From the NCBI GenBank assembly GCA_036898135.1, contig CM072516.1:63082122-63146121 (forward strand): a stretch of 64,000 bases of DNA, written 5' to 3'. This document shows, piece after piece, positions 43,754-55,800 of the stretch. The DNA comes from Oncomelania hupensis (Eukaryota; Mollusca; Gastropoda; Littorinimorpha; Pomatiopsidae). How positions within the stretch are numbered: the stretch's first letter is position 1; the number at the start of each line of letters is the position of its first letter. Made by a program: the position numbers and the translations under genes. Below the pieces are notes generated by a model. The model saw only the letters and a list, made by a program, of their open reading frames with translations. It did no database searches and was not told the origin of the DNA.

Positions 43754-44740
43754 TGCTGAAGGATAAACACGAAATGCCAGGCCAGTCAGGTATTTAATAA
43801 TGTTACAGAAGTCATATCATACAGTGTAAATAATGTGAATTAATTCACACGCTGTTTGTTGTAGTACAAAAGTTACAGGAGTTTATTATACGATAAAATG
43901 TATTATAGATTGTCTTTCATGGTGGCAACAACTTCTGGGAGATATCTATGGTCAAAAATGCTCTCGATCACTACTACATGATTGGAAAAAACAGTCCTTC
44001 AGAGCTGAACACTTGTTCAAGTCTTGGCTAGTTTGTTCTGTGCATTGAAACGACAACCCAACACTGCATGGCTGATTTGGTAAACAGATTCACACTTCGT
44101 TCAGTATGGCTATGGACTTTGATTTTTGTGAATATTAGTGCACTTTACTATTTCTTGTGATCTTTGTAACCAGATAACCCTTCTCTATCATTTGTTCCAT
44201 TTCACAGTAAGTTACTTTTACTTTTATTGTGATGGTGATGGGGGTGTGCGGAGCGGTGTGCGGGTAAATACTGTTTTTTGGGTTGTTGACTGACGTTGTG
44301 ACTTTCTTTAACATTAAAATGCCAGAGACTGTTTACTGTTTTACAGTGAAACCTCGCTTAGTCAGCACAGTTGTTGTTGTTTCTAGTGTCGTCATTAGGA
44401 AAAAACCAAATTCGTTTTCCAAAATCCTTTTAACAATTTTAATGCGCTGTATAAATGATCATCCTGTATAGGAGGAGTATCCGTATTTAACGTATTGGTG
44501 CGTAAGATTTGGAAAGCGTTCAACAGCACGGAGACAGGTTCTTTCACAGACTTTGGAATTGTACTACAGAGATCATTCACAATGTATGCTACGAAACTTT
44601 ATGCCGCGAATCATTTATGAATAGAACAAAATAATTGTACTAACTTAATAGGCTCGCCCGATGCACCCTAACATCCACATATACGAAATCCAAAAATCTG
44701 CCATTTATATTCTCCTCCCCACCCTCAGAAAGTCTGCAAT

Positions 44741-45320
44741 TTATTTATGACCGTGCCTTCTACTTCCATTTAACGTTTTCTTGCTAAGAACAGTCTCAAA
44801 TGCTTTAGAAAAGTGGAGGTTAAAGCCACCCTGACACTTGCCCAGTTTTCGTTCCCACAATGCCACATACTTTGGCATGCCAATGAATAAAGCCTTCGGG
44901 AAGGCATGTACACAGGACACTGCAGTCTCTCCAACACGGGCACGTATCACATAGAGCTGCTCAAAGATGCTTGAACTCATGCGATAGTTACCATCCATGA
45001 ACCAAGTGTCAGACTGCCTTAAGTGACAGAGCTGCATCTCAGTAGCATAAATTACAAGACGCTGAATGATGAATCAAGAATGGCCTTGGGTCTACTCCAC
45101 CGGTGGTAGAACACTCTTCAGGGATGACAAGCTCTGTGAGAGTTGCTGGATCTTTGGGTAGACATCCATGTGAGCTTATGTCATTTAATCCAATATTGTA
45201 GTAAACCCAACCAAAGAGCTTATTACGGAAAGAGGGGGAACTTCCATTATGTCCTATACAAAAATGCGAGACGCTCTCACGGGTGATTTCCCTTTGCTCG
45301 GGCTGGCTATATTTCATCAT
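44741..45320 (-). pseudogene. MULE-type transposase-like fragment
   Basis: Two ORFs in different frames form one protein-like stretch: LPKDPATLTELVIPEEC, PFLIHHSA, then after a frameshift near 45045 RLVIYATEMQLCHLRQSDTW, FMDGNYRMSSSIFEQLYVIR and YVALWERK. The WFMDG...F.QLY.I block is the start of the MULE transposase catalytic domain found also in FLYWCH-type genes. The C-terminal catalytic part is missing. Mutator-like transposon relic, or an exon of a gene derived from one. Confidence 0.6.
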
Positions 45321-45645
45321 CTGCTATATGAATGATCTGTGCGTGGTAACTTATTGAGCCTATGCCATTGCAAAAGAACATTTTTATGGCAACGTTTGCA
45401 AGAACCAAACTTTTAATCATCATTATTATTAACATTCCGCTACTGCTGTCTTTTTTTTGTTTGTTTGTTTGTTTATGTTTACTTATTGACATTTATTAGG
45501 TGCTTTTATGCTGCTTATGTGTGTATGTCATAGGTTCGTTTTCTGCCCTGGAATTTATTATTTTTTAATCAACGACAGATATTTTTAAATTAAAATATGC
45601 ATGAAAGACTGTTTCATTTATCCGAAACTGTGTAAATCCGTAATC

Positions 45646-45687
<42 letters not shown>

Positions 45688-46351
45688 TTGGGGGAAGAGA
45701 GAGCTCTGTCATTCAATCAATTAATCACAATAAAGCACAATAACAAAATGTTTCACTAATAGTGTGAATTTAATTTATATCAGGTGTCCCCCTACCCCCC
45801 AACCCTCTCACCTCCCACATCACTGGCTTAATAACATCAGTCACATCATGGACAATAATTAATTAATCAGACAGAACAATCAGAACCTAGACTACAACAT
45901 TCCACGCAATATAGATCTAATGCGCAGAAATTCACAGATCAGAACAAGGACTGAGTATCTACATTACATTTTTTTCCCCGTTTACACTCAAACGAAAAGG
46001 GATTACAACAGATCAAGGACCATTTTTGTGCCTAGGTAAGGGGTTATCTTGCACAGTATTTGATCACGAGGAGAAAACAGATTTAGTCTAATTTAATTTG
46101 TTAACATAAGCAGTTTGACGAAGCCAAACTGCCAATCTGACATCTACTTTTGAAATATAAGCACAAATATAGTCAAACAACCTAGCAATAACGTAAACAG
46201 TGAGCGACCTGTTGAACGTAAACTGTCAGCAACAGGTATAACATGAATCATTCAAGCCGCTCTCCGATTGTTTTAACACTAACAACACTGCAGCGGTCTT
46301 AGTTTAGGCCTACATAAACACAAAAAATGAAGTTTTTCAATTGCAATTTAC

Positions 46352-46485
46352 CTTTCTTTGTCTCTTGGAAATTTGAAAAAGGACTTGCAACTTTTCTTGT
46401 ATCTGGCATTATGGCAATTGATGGCTGTGCAAAAGTCACCGCCCTGTTTCACTCGGTCGGCTTTTGACTTTCTGCCATGAGCCAT
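46352..46485 (-). CDS. First exon of a THAP-domain gene
   Basis: ATG at 46483-46485; 44 codons, then the donor GAAAG/GTAAAT (46346-46351). It encodes MAHGRKSKADRVKQGG, DFCTAINCHNARYKKSC, KSFFKFPRDKE. C-x4-C followed by SFFKFPRD is the N-terminal half of a THAP C2CH zinc finger (DNA binding; found in P-element and Kolobok transposases and in host regulators). The Trp/C-x2-H half should be in a following exon at lower coordinates; I did not find it. It may belong to a transposon or to a host gene. Confidence 0.6.
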
Positions 46486-46703
46486 TTTCAGCATGTCGAC
46501 AAGGGAGCATAACTCGTACCTTTCGTCTCGCGGTTCTGTACCAAGCTCCCCCTCTTTCTATCATTAAGCTCTTTGATCCAACCCAGAAACAAAAGCAAAC
46601 ATATATATATAAGGTCAGTGGGTGATCTCCCACGTAAGCACCATCTAGTGCTTTCTCCCCAACCACACTGCCGGTCACAATTATGCCAATGCTGGAACAC
46701 TAG

Positions 46704-46768
46704 TAGAATATCTTCTTGATCTTGATTGCGCGGCGTAAACGTGCAATCAAGATCAAGAAGATATTCTA
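46704..46768. repeat. 26-bp perfect inverted repeat (hairpin)
   Basis: Arms 46704-46729 and 46743-46768 pair without mismatch around a 13-base loop (GCGGCGTAAACGT). Arm start: TAGAATATCTTCTTGATC. It ends 20 bp from the stop codon of GT92 gene 2, inside its likely 3' UTR. Confidence 0.92.
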
Positions 46769-46788
46769 TTATTATTGTAGTTAATCCC

Positions 46789-46985
46789 TTATCTCAGTCC
46801 AAAGAGCGTGGTGTTGGAGTCCTGTACGGACTGGTAGTGTTTGTAGAGCTTGTTCACGTTGGCCAGTACTTCCTTGCCAAATTCCCACAAGTGCGGGTCG
46901 TCGACGGTGTTGTTGGAGACCATTGTGTAGCGGTAGTGGTGTAGGAGACCTTCACTAGAGCTGAGTGCACAGTACTCAGTAAAAC
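46789..46985 (-). CDS. GT92 gene 2, last exon
   Basis: Acceptor TTTTGCAG/GTTTTAC; stop TAA at 46789-46791. It encodes FTEYCALSSSEGLLHHYRYT, MVSNNTVDDPHLWEF and GKEVLANVNKLYKHYQ. The HHYR block is the conserved GT92 C-terminal motif. Confidence 0.88.
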
Positions 46986-48304
46986 CTGCAAAACGTAGAG
47001 AACGAGCTGAAAATAAGCCTCATTACATTCTTTCGGGGTATTATGCCCAACTTGCCGCATGATTCTCCATCTGACATCACAATCAATCTAGATTTTACAA
47101 CATTTTTATAGTATGCTGCCTTGTTAGATAATGATGAATAACGTTTTCATACGTAAACATAACTGTATTGCTGAAATCTAATTATGTACTTTTAGACATG
47201 GAGAACGTTTTCATATTTACACCTAGCTGTGTCGCTCAAGTCTAATTAACTCCTCACACTTTTTTCCGTTGATTTCGCTTGATCATAGTGATTATTGTGT
47301 AGACAGGAGGGTTTTATAACCAGCGATCAAACATGCTTACACTTAAAAAGGGCTCCAATTTGAAGTCTTTCTTTGTTTTTGGAGAAAATGTTTAATAATA
47401 AAATTCGTGCTACGTCTGAGGCGCGCACGATAGATCCGATCGTTTTGTTTTCCGAAGCACGCACTAAAAGAGTGTATTTACCTTTGATTTGATTTTGTGT
47501 TGTTGCTAGAAGAAGCTTTGTATAATGTTGATAATTTTCGTCGGTCGATATTGTTGAGAATTTTCTAGAATTACTTGTTTACTATAGACCGAAGCATCTA
47601 GACAAATCTAGAAATAGCTAATAGATTCTTCTAACCTAAAAAAAAAAAAACCAACAACAACAAAACATTCGAGAATGGACTGGTTTGACACTGAGCGAAA
47701 CAACCAGGGTTGCGGAAGACATGGAAAGATGGAGTACGCTGGTTAAACGATCATCTGTGGTGCCCCTACGACCTCCGAGTTACGGGATAGGATATGAAAA
47801 AAAAAGATGTAAGATAGTGCATAGTTCCGGTGACGAGTTTTATTTTGATTGGGTGTTATTGCGTCATGCTGGAATGTTCGAACTTTTTCTCGATTGCAGT
47901 GAGGCTATATAAGTGATGCACTGTAGTGAAAAAGTGAGAGAGATTTGTGATGTTCTTTGAAGTGATTTTCGGAAAGCGATCTTGTACGCAGTTGATGTTT
48001 GCTGAATAAAGTTGGAAAACTTTATACGACGACTCCTGCCTTGTTGCTGAGTGAACAGGCTTCATGGATAAACGAATCCGAGTTACACTTATCAAGATTC
48101 AAGCATCGGGGCTGAATCAACCATTGATAATATAACAACCGTGTAACAATTTGCATTGTTATTATATTAAAACAATGATGAGGTGGGATTTTGAACTCAT
48201 TGCTCAAACCAACCTCACGTTCGATTTGTTTACTCTGTGCTTAATGTGCTAAGAATGTTGTTGTTGTTGGTGTTGTTGTTGATGATGATGATGATGGATG
48301 ATGA

Positions 48305-48372
<68 letters not shown>

Positions 48373-49662
48373 AATGGTGATGAAGACATCAACGAGGATG
48401 GCTGGAACTGACTTAAATTGAGACTTTATTCGTCTATAAAATTTACATAGAAACTCGGCTTTTGACTTCACAAACATAGTAAATGTAAAATGTAGAATTG
48501 GCATATGTACAAACAAAAAATAAATAGTAGGCCTACAACACAAGCTATAATAAAACTACGATCCCACAACCCAAACATACTGTAGGCCTACACTCCCGCA
48601 TACACACACACACATACACACGCACACCACATACATACATACACACACGCCCGCTCACACACACGCACAATGCACACACAATGATGATGAAACGGTAAAA
48701 CATACAACTGACCTTTCCTGGCCTTCTCTATGACATGGACACTGCCAATCTCAGTTCTGTGTGGGTCCACTGCTAGTTTCGATCGTCCGCCTGCTTTGAG
48801 GATTGCCTTTTCTCGTCGGATGTGCGTCATGAAGAAAAGAGCATGCTTCCCGGTAATTCCGCTTTTGTCCACGTCAGTCGGGGGCGTGAATGTAGGGTAT
48901 CTTCTGTTGAAAAATGTGTTGCGAAACAGTTGGCAAGCGCATCTCGGATTCTGAAACACCAGTGTTGATACTGGGATTAGATTAGTGTTATGACAGCCCT
49001 GAAATGAAATATAAACAATCAACCATTCGGTTATTTAGAATCTTTGGAACGTTATTCCTTTATTTCAGACAACACCATCAAACAGTATTAAATAAAGCTC
49101 CTGGCCCAGGGGTGGGTGGTGGGGGGGGGGGGGGCGTATAGCCAAACAAAATGATGAGTGAGACATTCAAACTCAGAACTTTATTTGGGTTTGGATTGTA
49201 GATTGTGGATCCTATACGTCACCCATAAGAACGAAGTACTGGGGTTGTTTTCTCTGTAAAAGTCCGGCAGCAGCGAGCAGAGCAGTGCCACCCAGTATGA
49301 GGGGTGAAGTGTGTGTGTGGGGGGAGGTGGAGGTGGAGGGGATAGAACGCATCAAGTCCCTAGCAGAGTGTGTTTTTCGTTGGAAGAATTTAATCACACA
49401 GACAGACAGGGTTGTGACGTTTGTCAGATACTAAACATGCACTCACTCCCCTCCACAAACTCAAGCCCTCTTCACCAACCCCAACCTCATCCGCACCTCT
49501 CTACTAACCATTTTGAAGGCCTTTTCCAGTGTAGGCAGGAGGGTCGTGGAGTTTCGTGGCATGAACAACTCATCCATGTCGCCAAACAGGACGTACCTGA
49601 AGTTTTACCAATAACATTCGGGCTTTTAGTTATAAAACGTCATTTTTATAAACAAACATACT

Positions 49663-49731
<69 letters not shown>

Positions 49732-50292
49732 GTCATCATCATCATCATCATCATCATCATCAACAGCTACAACATCATGCCTTGAGCTCCAAAGATTCCT
49801 GTAGAGGCAGTCCTGTATGTGTGGGAACTGACCAGCGTACAACAACTCCATCCCTGATATTTGTAGGTTCCAGGGATGAATCTCCGCTATTCCTTCAGCC
49901 TCCAAAGCCTGCACAATATTTATTTCATTTTCTATAGTTTTCGTTAGGAAAATGTGAAGGTTTTTTTCTTCTCTTGGCCAGCTTTGTGAGGACCTTTTAT
50001 TCAGCTTCCAAAACCTGCTCCTTGTGAATACATTTTCGGTTCTCGTGTTGTAAAATAAACAAACGAAATATTTAAAATGTCTGCGATGAGTTAAAACGCC
50101 GTACAGAATGTAGATAAAATTGTATCTTCAGGGGAAAAAAACGCCCTCATTCAATGGGCTAAAATGTTGACAAATAAAAAGCAAAAGGTTAATGCAAGTC
50201 CATGCAGGTTTATCCTAAACGTACAGGTGCTGCTGCGAATGGGACAGCATTCCAATCGCAATAACGTGTTACACAGCACTAGGGTAATGCCC

Positions 50293-50359
<67 letters not shown>

Positions 50360-50376
50360 TTAATAATAATAATAAT

Positions 50377-50443
<67 letters not shown>

Positions 50444-52791
50444 GCATCAGTCCTAAACTTATTGAAGTCATCAAAAGCCTGTATGACAAGGCTACCAGTG
50501 CAGTCCTCCATAACAGCGCCATCGGAAACTGGTTCAGAACAACAATTGGTGTGCGTCAAGGATGCCTACTCTCTCCAATCCTCTTCAACCTCTTCCTATA
50601 GCGCATCATGTTAGATGCTCTTGCAGATCACGAGGCACAGTCAGCATCGGGGGTAGAGCAAACTCCAACCTTCGTTTTGCGGATGACATTGATGGATTGG
50701 CTGGAGAGGAACAAGAACTAAAACAGCTGGTACAGAGGCTTGACACCACGTCCACAGCCTATGGAATGCAAATAAGTGCAGAGAAGACCAAAATGATGAC
50801 CAACAACACCAATGGCATCAACACGGACATCAAAGTTCAAGGCCAATCCCTCAGCGCAGTGGATAGCTTCAAATATTTAGGAGCCATTGTATCAGACAAT
50901 GGGTCCCGACAGGAAGTCCTCTCCAGGATCGCACAAACAACTGCTGCCATGGCAAGGTTGAAGCCCATTTGGAAAGACAGGACCATCAGTCTACAGTCCA
51001 AGGTAAGGCTGCTGCGCTCCCTTGTCATCTCCATCTTCCTATACGCTTGTGAAAAATGCAGATTTGCAAATTGCAGATCTACAACGAAGAATACAAAGCA
51101 TGGAGATGAGGTGCTACAGAAGACTTTTGGGCATTTCCTATACCAGCACATCACCAACGACGAAGTCCGACAGACCATCACACAAGCCATTGGACAACAC
51201 GATGACCTGCTCATAGTGTTGAAGAAACGGAAACTCCGATGGTGTGGCCACATCACCAGATCATCAGGCCTTGCAAAGACCATCCTGCAAGGCACAGTGC
51301 AAGGATGTAGAAGAAGAGGGAGACCTAAAAAGAGGTGGGAGGACAACATTCGAGAATGGACTGGCTTGACAATGAGCGAAGTCATGAGGGTTGCTGACGA
51401 CAGAGAACGATGGAGTATTCTGGTTAAACGATCATCTGTGGTGCCTCAACGACCTCAGAGTTACGGGATAGGATAGAATAAGATAGGACGTATCTCACGG
51501 TACATGGCGATTCATTGCGCCTTTCATGCAAGCACAACACACGCAAATAGACACATATATACATAGAAGAAGAAAACAATGAAAGGACAAAAATATATTT
51601 AAAAAATCGTCAAATACCACATTAGGCAAGTTGAGAATAAAAGGATACAGAAAATAATATTTATGTTCTGTGCAAAAACCAATTATTATACTAGTAGTGA
51701 AAGCAGGTGCAGGTATCAACTTATTTTACGTGAAGGGGGCAGATGAATGACACTGTAAGTACCGCTGTGGTGTCTCGAAGTCGATCTAGATGATTTTACC
51801 ATCATGGACCAGAGCTGTCACCCTGATTTAAACCCTATTAGCCTTAGGGTAGAGAGACGTTGGAGATTCATTTGTCCTTTTTTTTATGGAGGGGTTTACA
51901 CAATTTTCCTTGTTAATGGTTATGATAAAAATATTTTCTATTCTGTATGGGGGAGATGGAGAGAGGAGGGAGGAAGGGGGAGGGTACGCATGTCTTCTCC
52001 CTTGCCTCCCAGTTTCAGAAAACTATTTTAAGAATGAAATGGGCGTTGAACTCAACTTCTTTTGTTTTCAGCTGGTGAAGTGCCCTGTGAAAAAATACAC
52101 ATGTTATTAAAAATAAACAGCAACAATGAATTAACCTACCTGCAACAGTCTGAGCACGTTGGGACCGGCTCTCAGAACATAGAAGACAAAGTGCTCAACG
52201 CCCACGGCCATGCTCGCTGCCACCATCTCCAACAACTCCTGGTATTTGTCGTAGCCTCTCTGAATGGCCGGCGTGCATCGGGTGATGTTCCATCTCCAGC
52301 CAGGGTCTACAGCCCGCAATCTGCACAAATCACCATTATCAACCATCATCATCGTCATCATCATTAGCAGCAGTAGCTGCAGAAGCAATACAAACATTAT
52401 TATCATCGTCATCACCATAAACTTTGCCGACATCATGATCACCGTCGTGGTCATCATCACCATTGTCCAACTTATAACTTTTAATAACGAGACAAAACCG
52501 AGATGTTGCGGTTAATACAAGAACTACACGTACAACAGCAGTGACAAACCGTGGAGAAAAAAACAAACAATTACAACAAATGCTGGACCCTAATGGGTGC
52601 AGAGTTCCCTCGCGTGTAAACTCACACACACACACATACCAAACACACACACACACACCCACACAACCTGTATTTCAGATAATGTAGAAGAAGAAGGAGA
52701 AAAGGGAGGAGGAAAAGGAAAATTAATAAGGGTAGAATTGAGATCCTGTATTGGCCAGTGCCTTGAGTAGATCTTGAACTGGAAAAGCTCA

Positions 52792-52884
<93 letters not shown>

Positions 52885-55800
52885 GACACTCAAGAGAAGG
52901 GGAGAAAAAATATAACAAAAAATATGACCACAAAATTAAAGAGTCATTACTAAGGAGTCTACAAACTCACGTCATCATCGCAATACCAAACAGTACTTTT
53001 CTGTGCGACAGGCAAGCATGAAACATTGAGCCAGTGTACTAATCCCAACTGGGGATTAAAATATGGTCAGTCTTTATTCACACCCTATTACAGACTGTAG
53101 GTATAAAACCAGACTGTGTTGTGTTAGAGTTTTCTGTAGCAATGAGTTGCTGCTGTATGGAATACTTCTGTGCTGTGAGAGTCATTGGTTTGCTGACAAC
53201 GGTGAGAAAGAGTGGAATGATGAGGAGGGAAGGAGGAAGGAAGAGAGTGAGCTAGGAGAATGGGATAGGAGAGGGTGTGGGTGGGCAAGCAGCGATCAGG
53301 CTGTAAAGTTTAGTGTTGTTGATGTACACGTACACAAAAGTGATCAGCTGAGCGCTCACAAAGAAAGAAGAGCTGGAGAGAGGCTATGTGTCATTCTCTC
53401 TAAATGGACACATAGAGGTTACAAGTGCTGGAGGTAGGTAACTGAATAGTGCGGATTTGGTTACAAAACAATAACACCTCTGTATTATTCTAAAAAGCAC
53501 CTTTGCTCTCAACTCTTGTTTTACTGTCCATGCGGTTATATAGCTTAAAAAAATGTAAGGTCAAGATAGTGAACACTATGGAACCTAGAGGACTGCCTGG
53601 TCTATTCCTGGTTGAAACCCTATATTAATCTGTCTCCACCGGAAACTGGCACCGTATGTGTACAAGTGAACAATTTGGGATAAAAACTCTGACCCCATGA
53701 CCAAGAATACCATGTTTCCATAGTATAAAGAAACGGTCAGCAAAATTTCTAAATTTAGTTAACAAAATTGCCGAAGAAAAGTATGACCGCAGACTAGATC
53801 TAAAACATCGGTCGTTAACAGAGAACAGCGAAAAGCGGAACTTAGTTCGTAGTTCTAGTATTTGAGGTGGAGGAAAAATGCACGGGCAGAACAAACGTAA
53901 CAAATAATACAACTCGTGTGCTGATGATTCTGTTGTGCATTCTGGCTGATGAGCAGAATAGGAGAGGGTACGTTACAAAGTCGTTGTTTCTAAAGCATGC
54001 CTGGTAAAAAGCATAAATACTGAAATATCGTAAGACAAGAACCGGAAATACAATAGTTTTACTTTTGCTTTCATGGACATTACAGTAGTAGGCTAATTCC
54101 TTTCGTTTCCGGTTATGGCTTTGGGAAATCCTTACGAAATTTTCTTCGTGCCTGCGGTTCTGAAGAGGCAGCGCCTTTAGCTGCAGACGAAATTTTCTTC
54201 GTTCTTATCAACGGGAGGTAAATGCCATCGTAACTCTCTAATTTGCGGAGGTTGTTTTCCTCGAAAACGCACGAGCTTAGATTTGGTTAATCACGGGCTA
54301 AAACAGACACTTTTCCCAACGAAAGTTTAGTTGAAGTTTAGTACAGAAAATGGGTAATTTTTTCTTGCCCATTAAAAAAAACAAAACAAGACAAATTAGA
54401 GTTTCCATAGCCCCAACTTGTGTTCATTGCCTACGCTAGCTACCTAACTAGCCCGTTTAGGCCTACGAACCTAGTAATATAGTGCTCATCTAAACCAAGG
54501 GCTGTTGCAGATTCATAGGAATACACCAGAAATTTGATTTTTACATCTTTACCATGCCCATAGGAGACACTTGAAACCTATACCTAATACAAAACGTATG
54601 TTGAAAATCTCAATCGGAACCACAAACTCCTCCGCCATTTTACATCTGAAAGCAAAAGCAGCCCAAGAACAGCACCTTTTTTCAGAGCAAAGTCCATCTA
54701 TTTTAATGAATCAACAACTACAACACCAAATGGTGAGAGAATACAGTCCAAGCATTTATTCAAGCTTACGTTTATAGCGATTGACCCGATATAGTCTATG
54801 CAAAAAATAACAGAAACTTACATGAGAATCACGATTCGTCAAAATGATGAAAATTCCGCATTTTCACTCAGCGAAGTTTTTTACGTAATGCAAATGAAGA
54901 AGTCGTGACCCTCCGGAACGCAAAAGTTATTACATAGATTGGGGGTTTCCTACTAAAAGAACAAGGAACCAAGTGTCTGTGCTTTCTAAACCTCTCTAAC
55001 TATATCAGATTACTTCGTAATGGTTGGGATTGGTATTTCAACGAGGTCAGCGCTCATACATAAGCCATTTGTTACAGATTTCTTACCGGACAAAATCGTT
55101 GTACGTTTCAGGGACGGATTCTTATTCTTATTTTACTATCTGTATGATTCCATTCATCATCTGCATTCTGTTCTTAGGGTTTCGTCTGAGTCAACGGGTT
55201 TCTTTTAATCGTGTCTAAATCGTACCTTAGTCATAGCCTGGAAGTTTGTCACGATCATCGTTTTAACAACTTCTGTGTTCAGCAGACTCAGAAATCATAA
55301 TTAGGTAATAATCTTAATAAATATGCGCATTCACTGCCTTATCTTCAAGAACTTTATACTAATAATATACTAATAAAAATAATCTTCGACGGAAGATTAC
55401 CCACTACTTAGGACTAAACTGTATCAATCATCAAGGAGGGCATTTATTTATTTTCATCGTCTTCAGTCCTTGGAGTAGACCAAGACCGCATTGTGAATCA
55501 ATACTAGACTGGGATGGTTATCCCCGTCTGCCATATCGCCAATGGTGGGTGTAGACGTTAAACCTCAATGTTCATTCATACTAGACTTTTCAATTATATC
55601 TACGAAGCGACTCATTCAAGAACGTTTATTTATTTATTATCACCTTTGCTGGGAATTCAATCCCATCGTTTTCCTCTTTCGTATTCATTACATTTCATTT
55701 TCCTCATACGAAAAGTAATGTTGGCTTTTGGTTTGTAGAAGCAGTGTTTGGGTGTCGTTGATAATAGTAATTTATAGCAACTTATTAACAGGTCTATAAC

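Noticed and set aside
53063..53437. 124-codon ORF on the plus strand in gene 2's intron
   Set aside because: No recognisable motif; composition shifts along its length; no paralogous counterpart.
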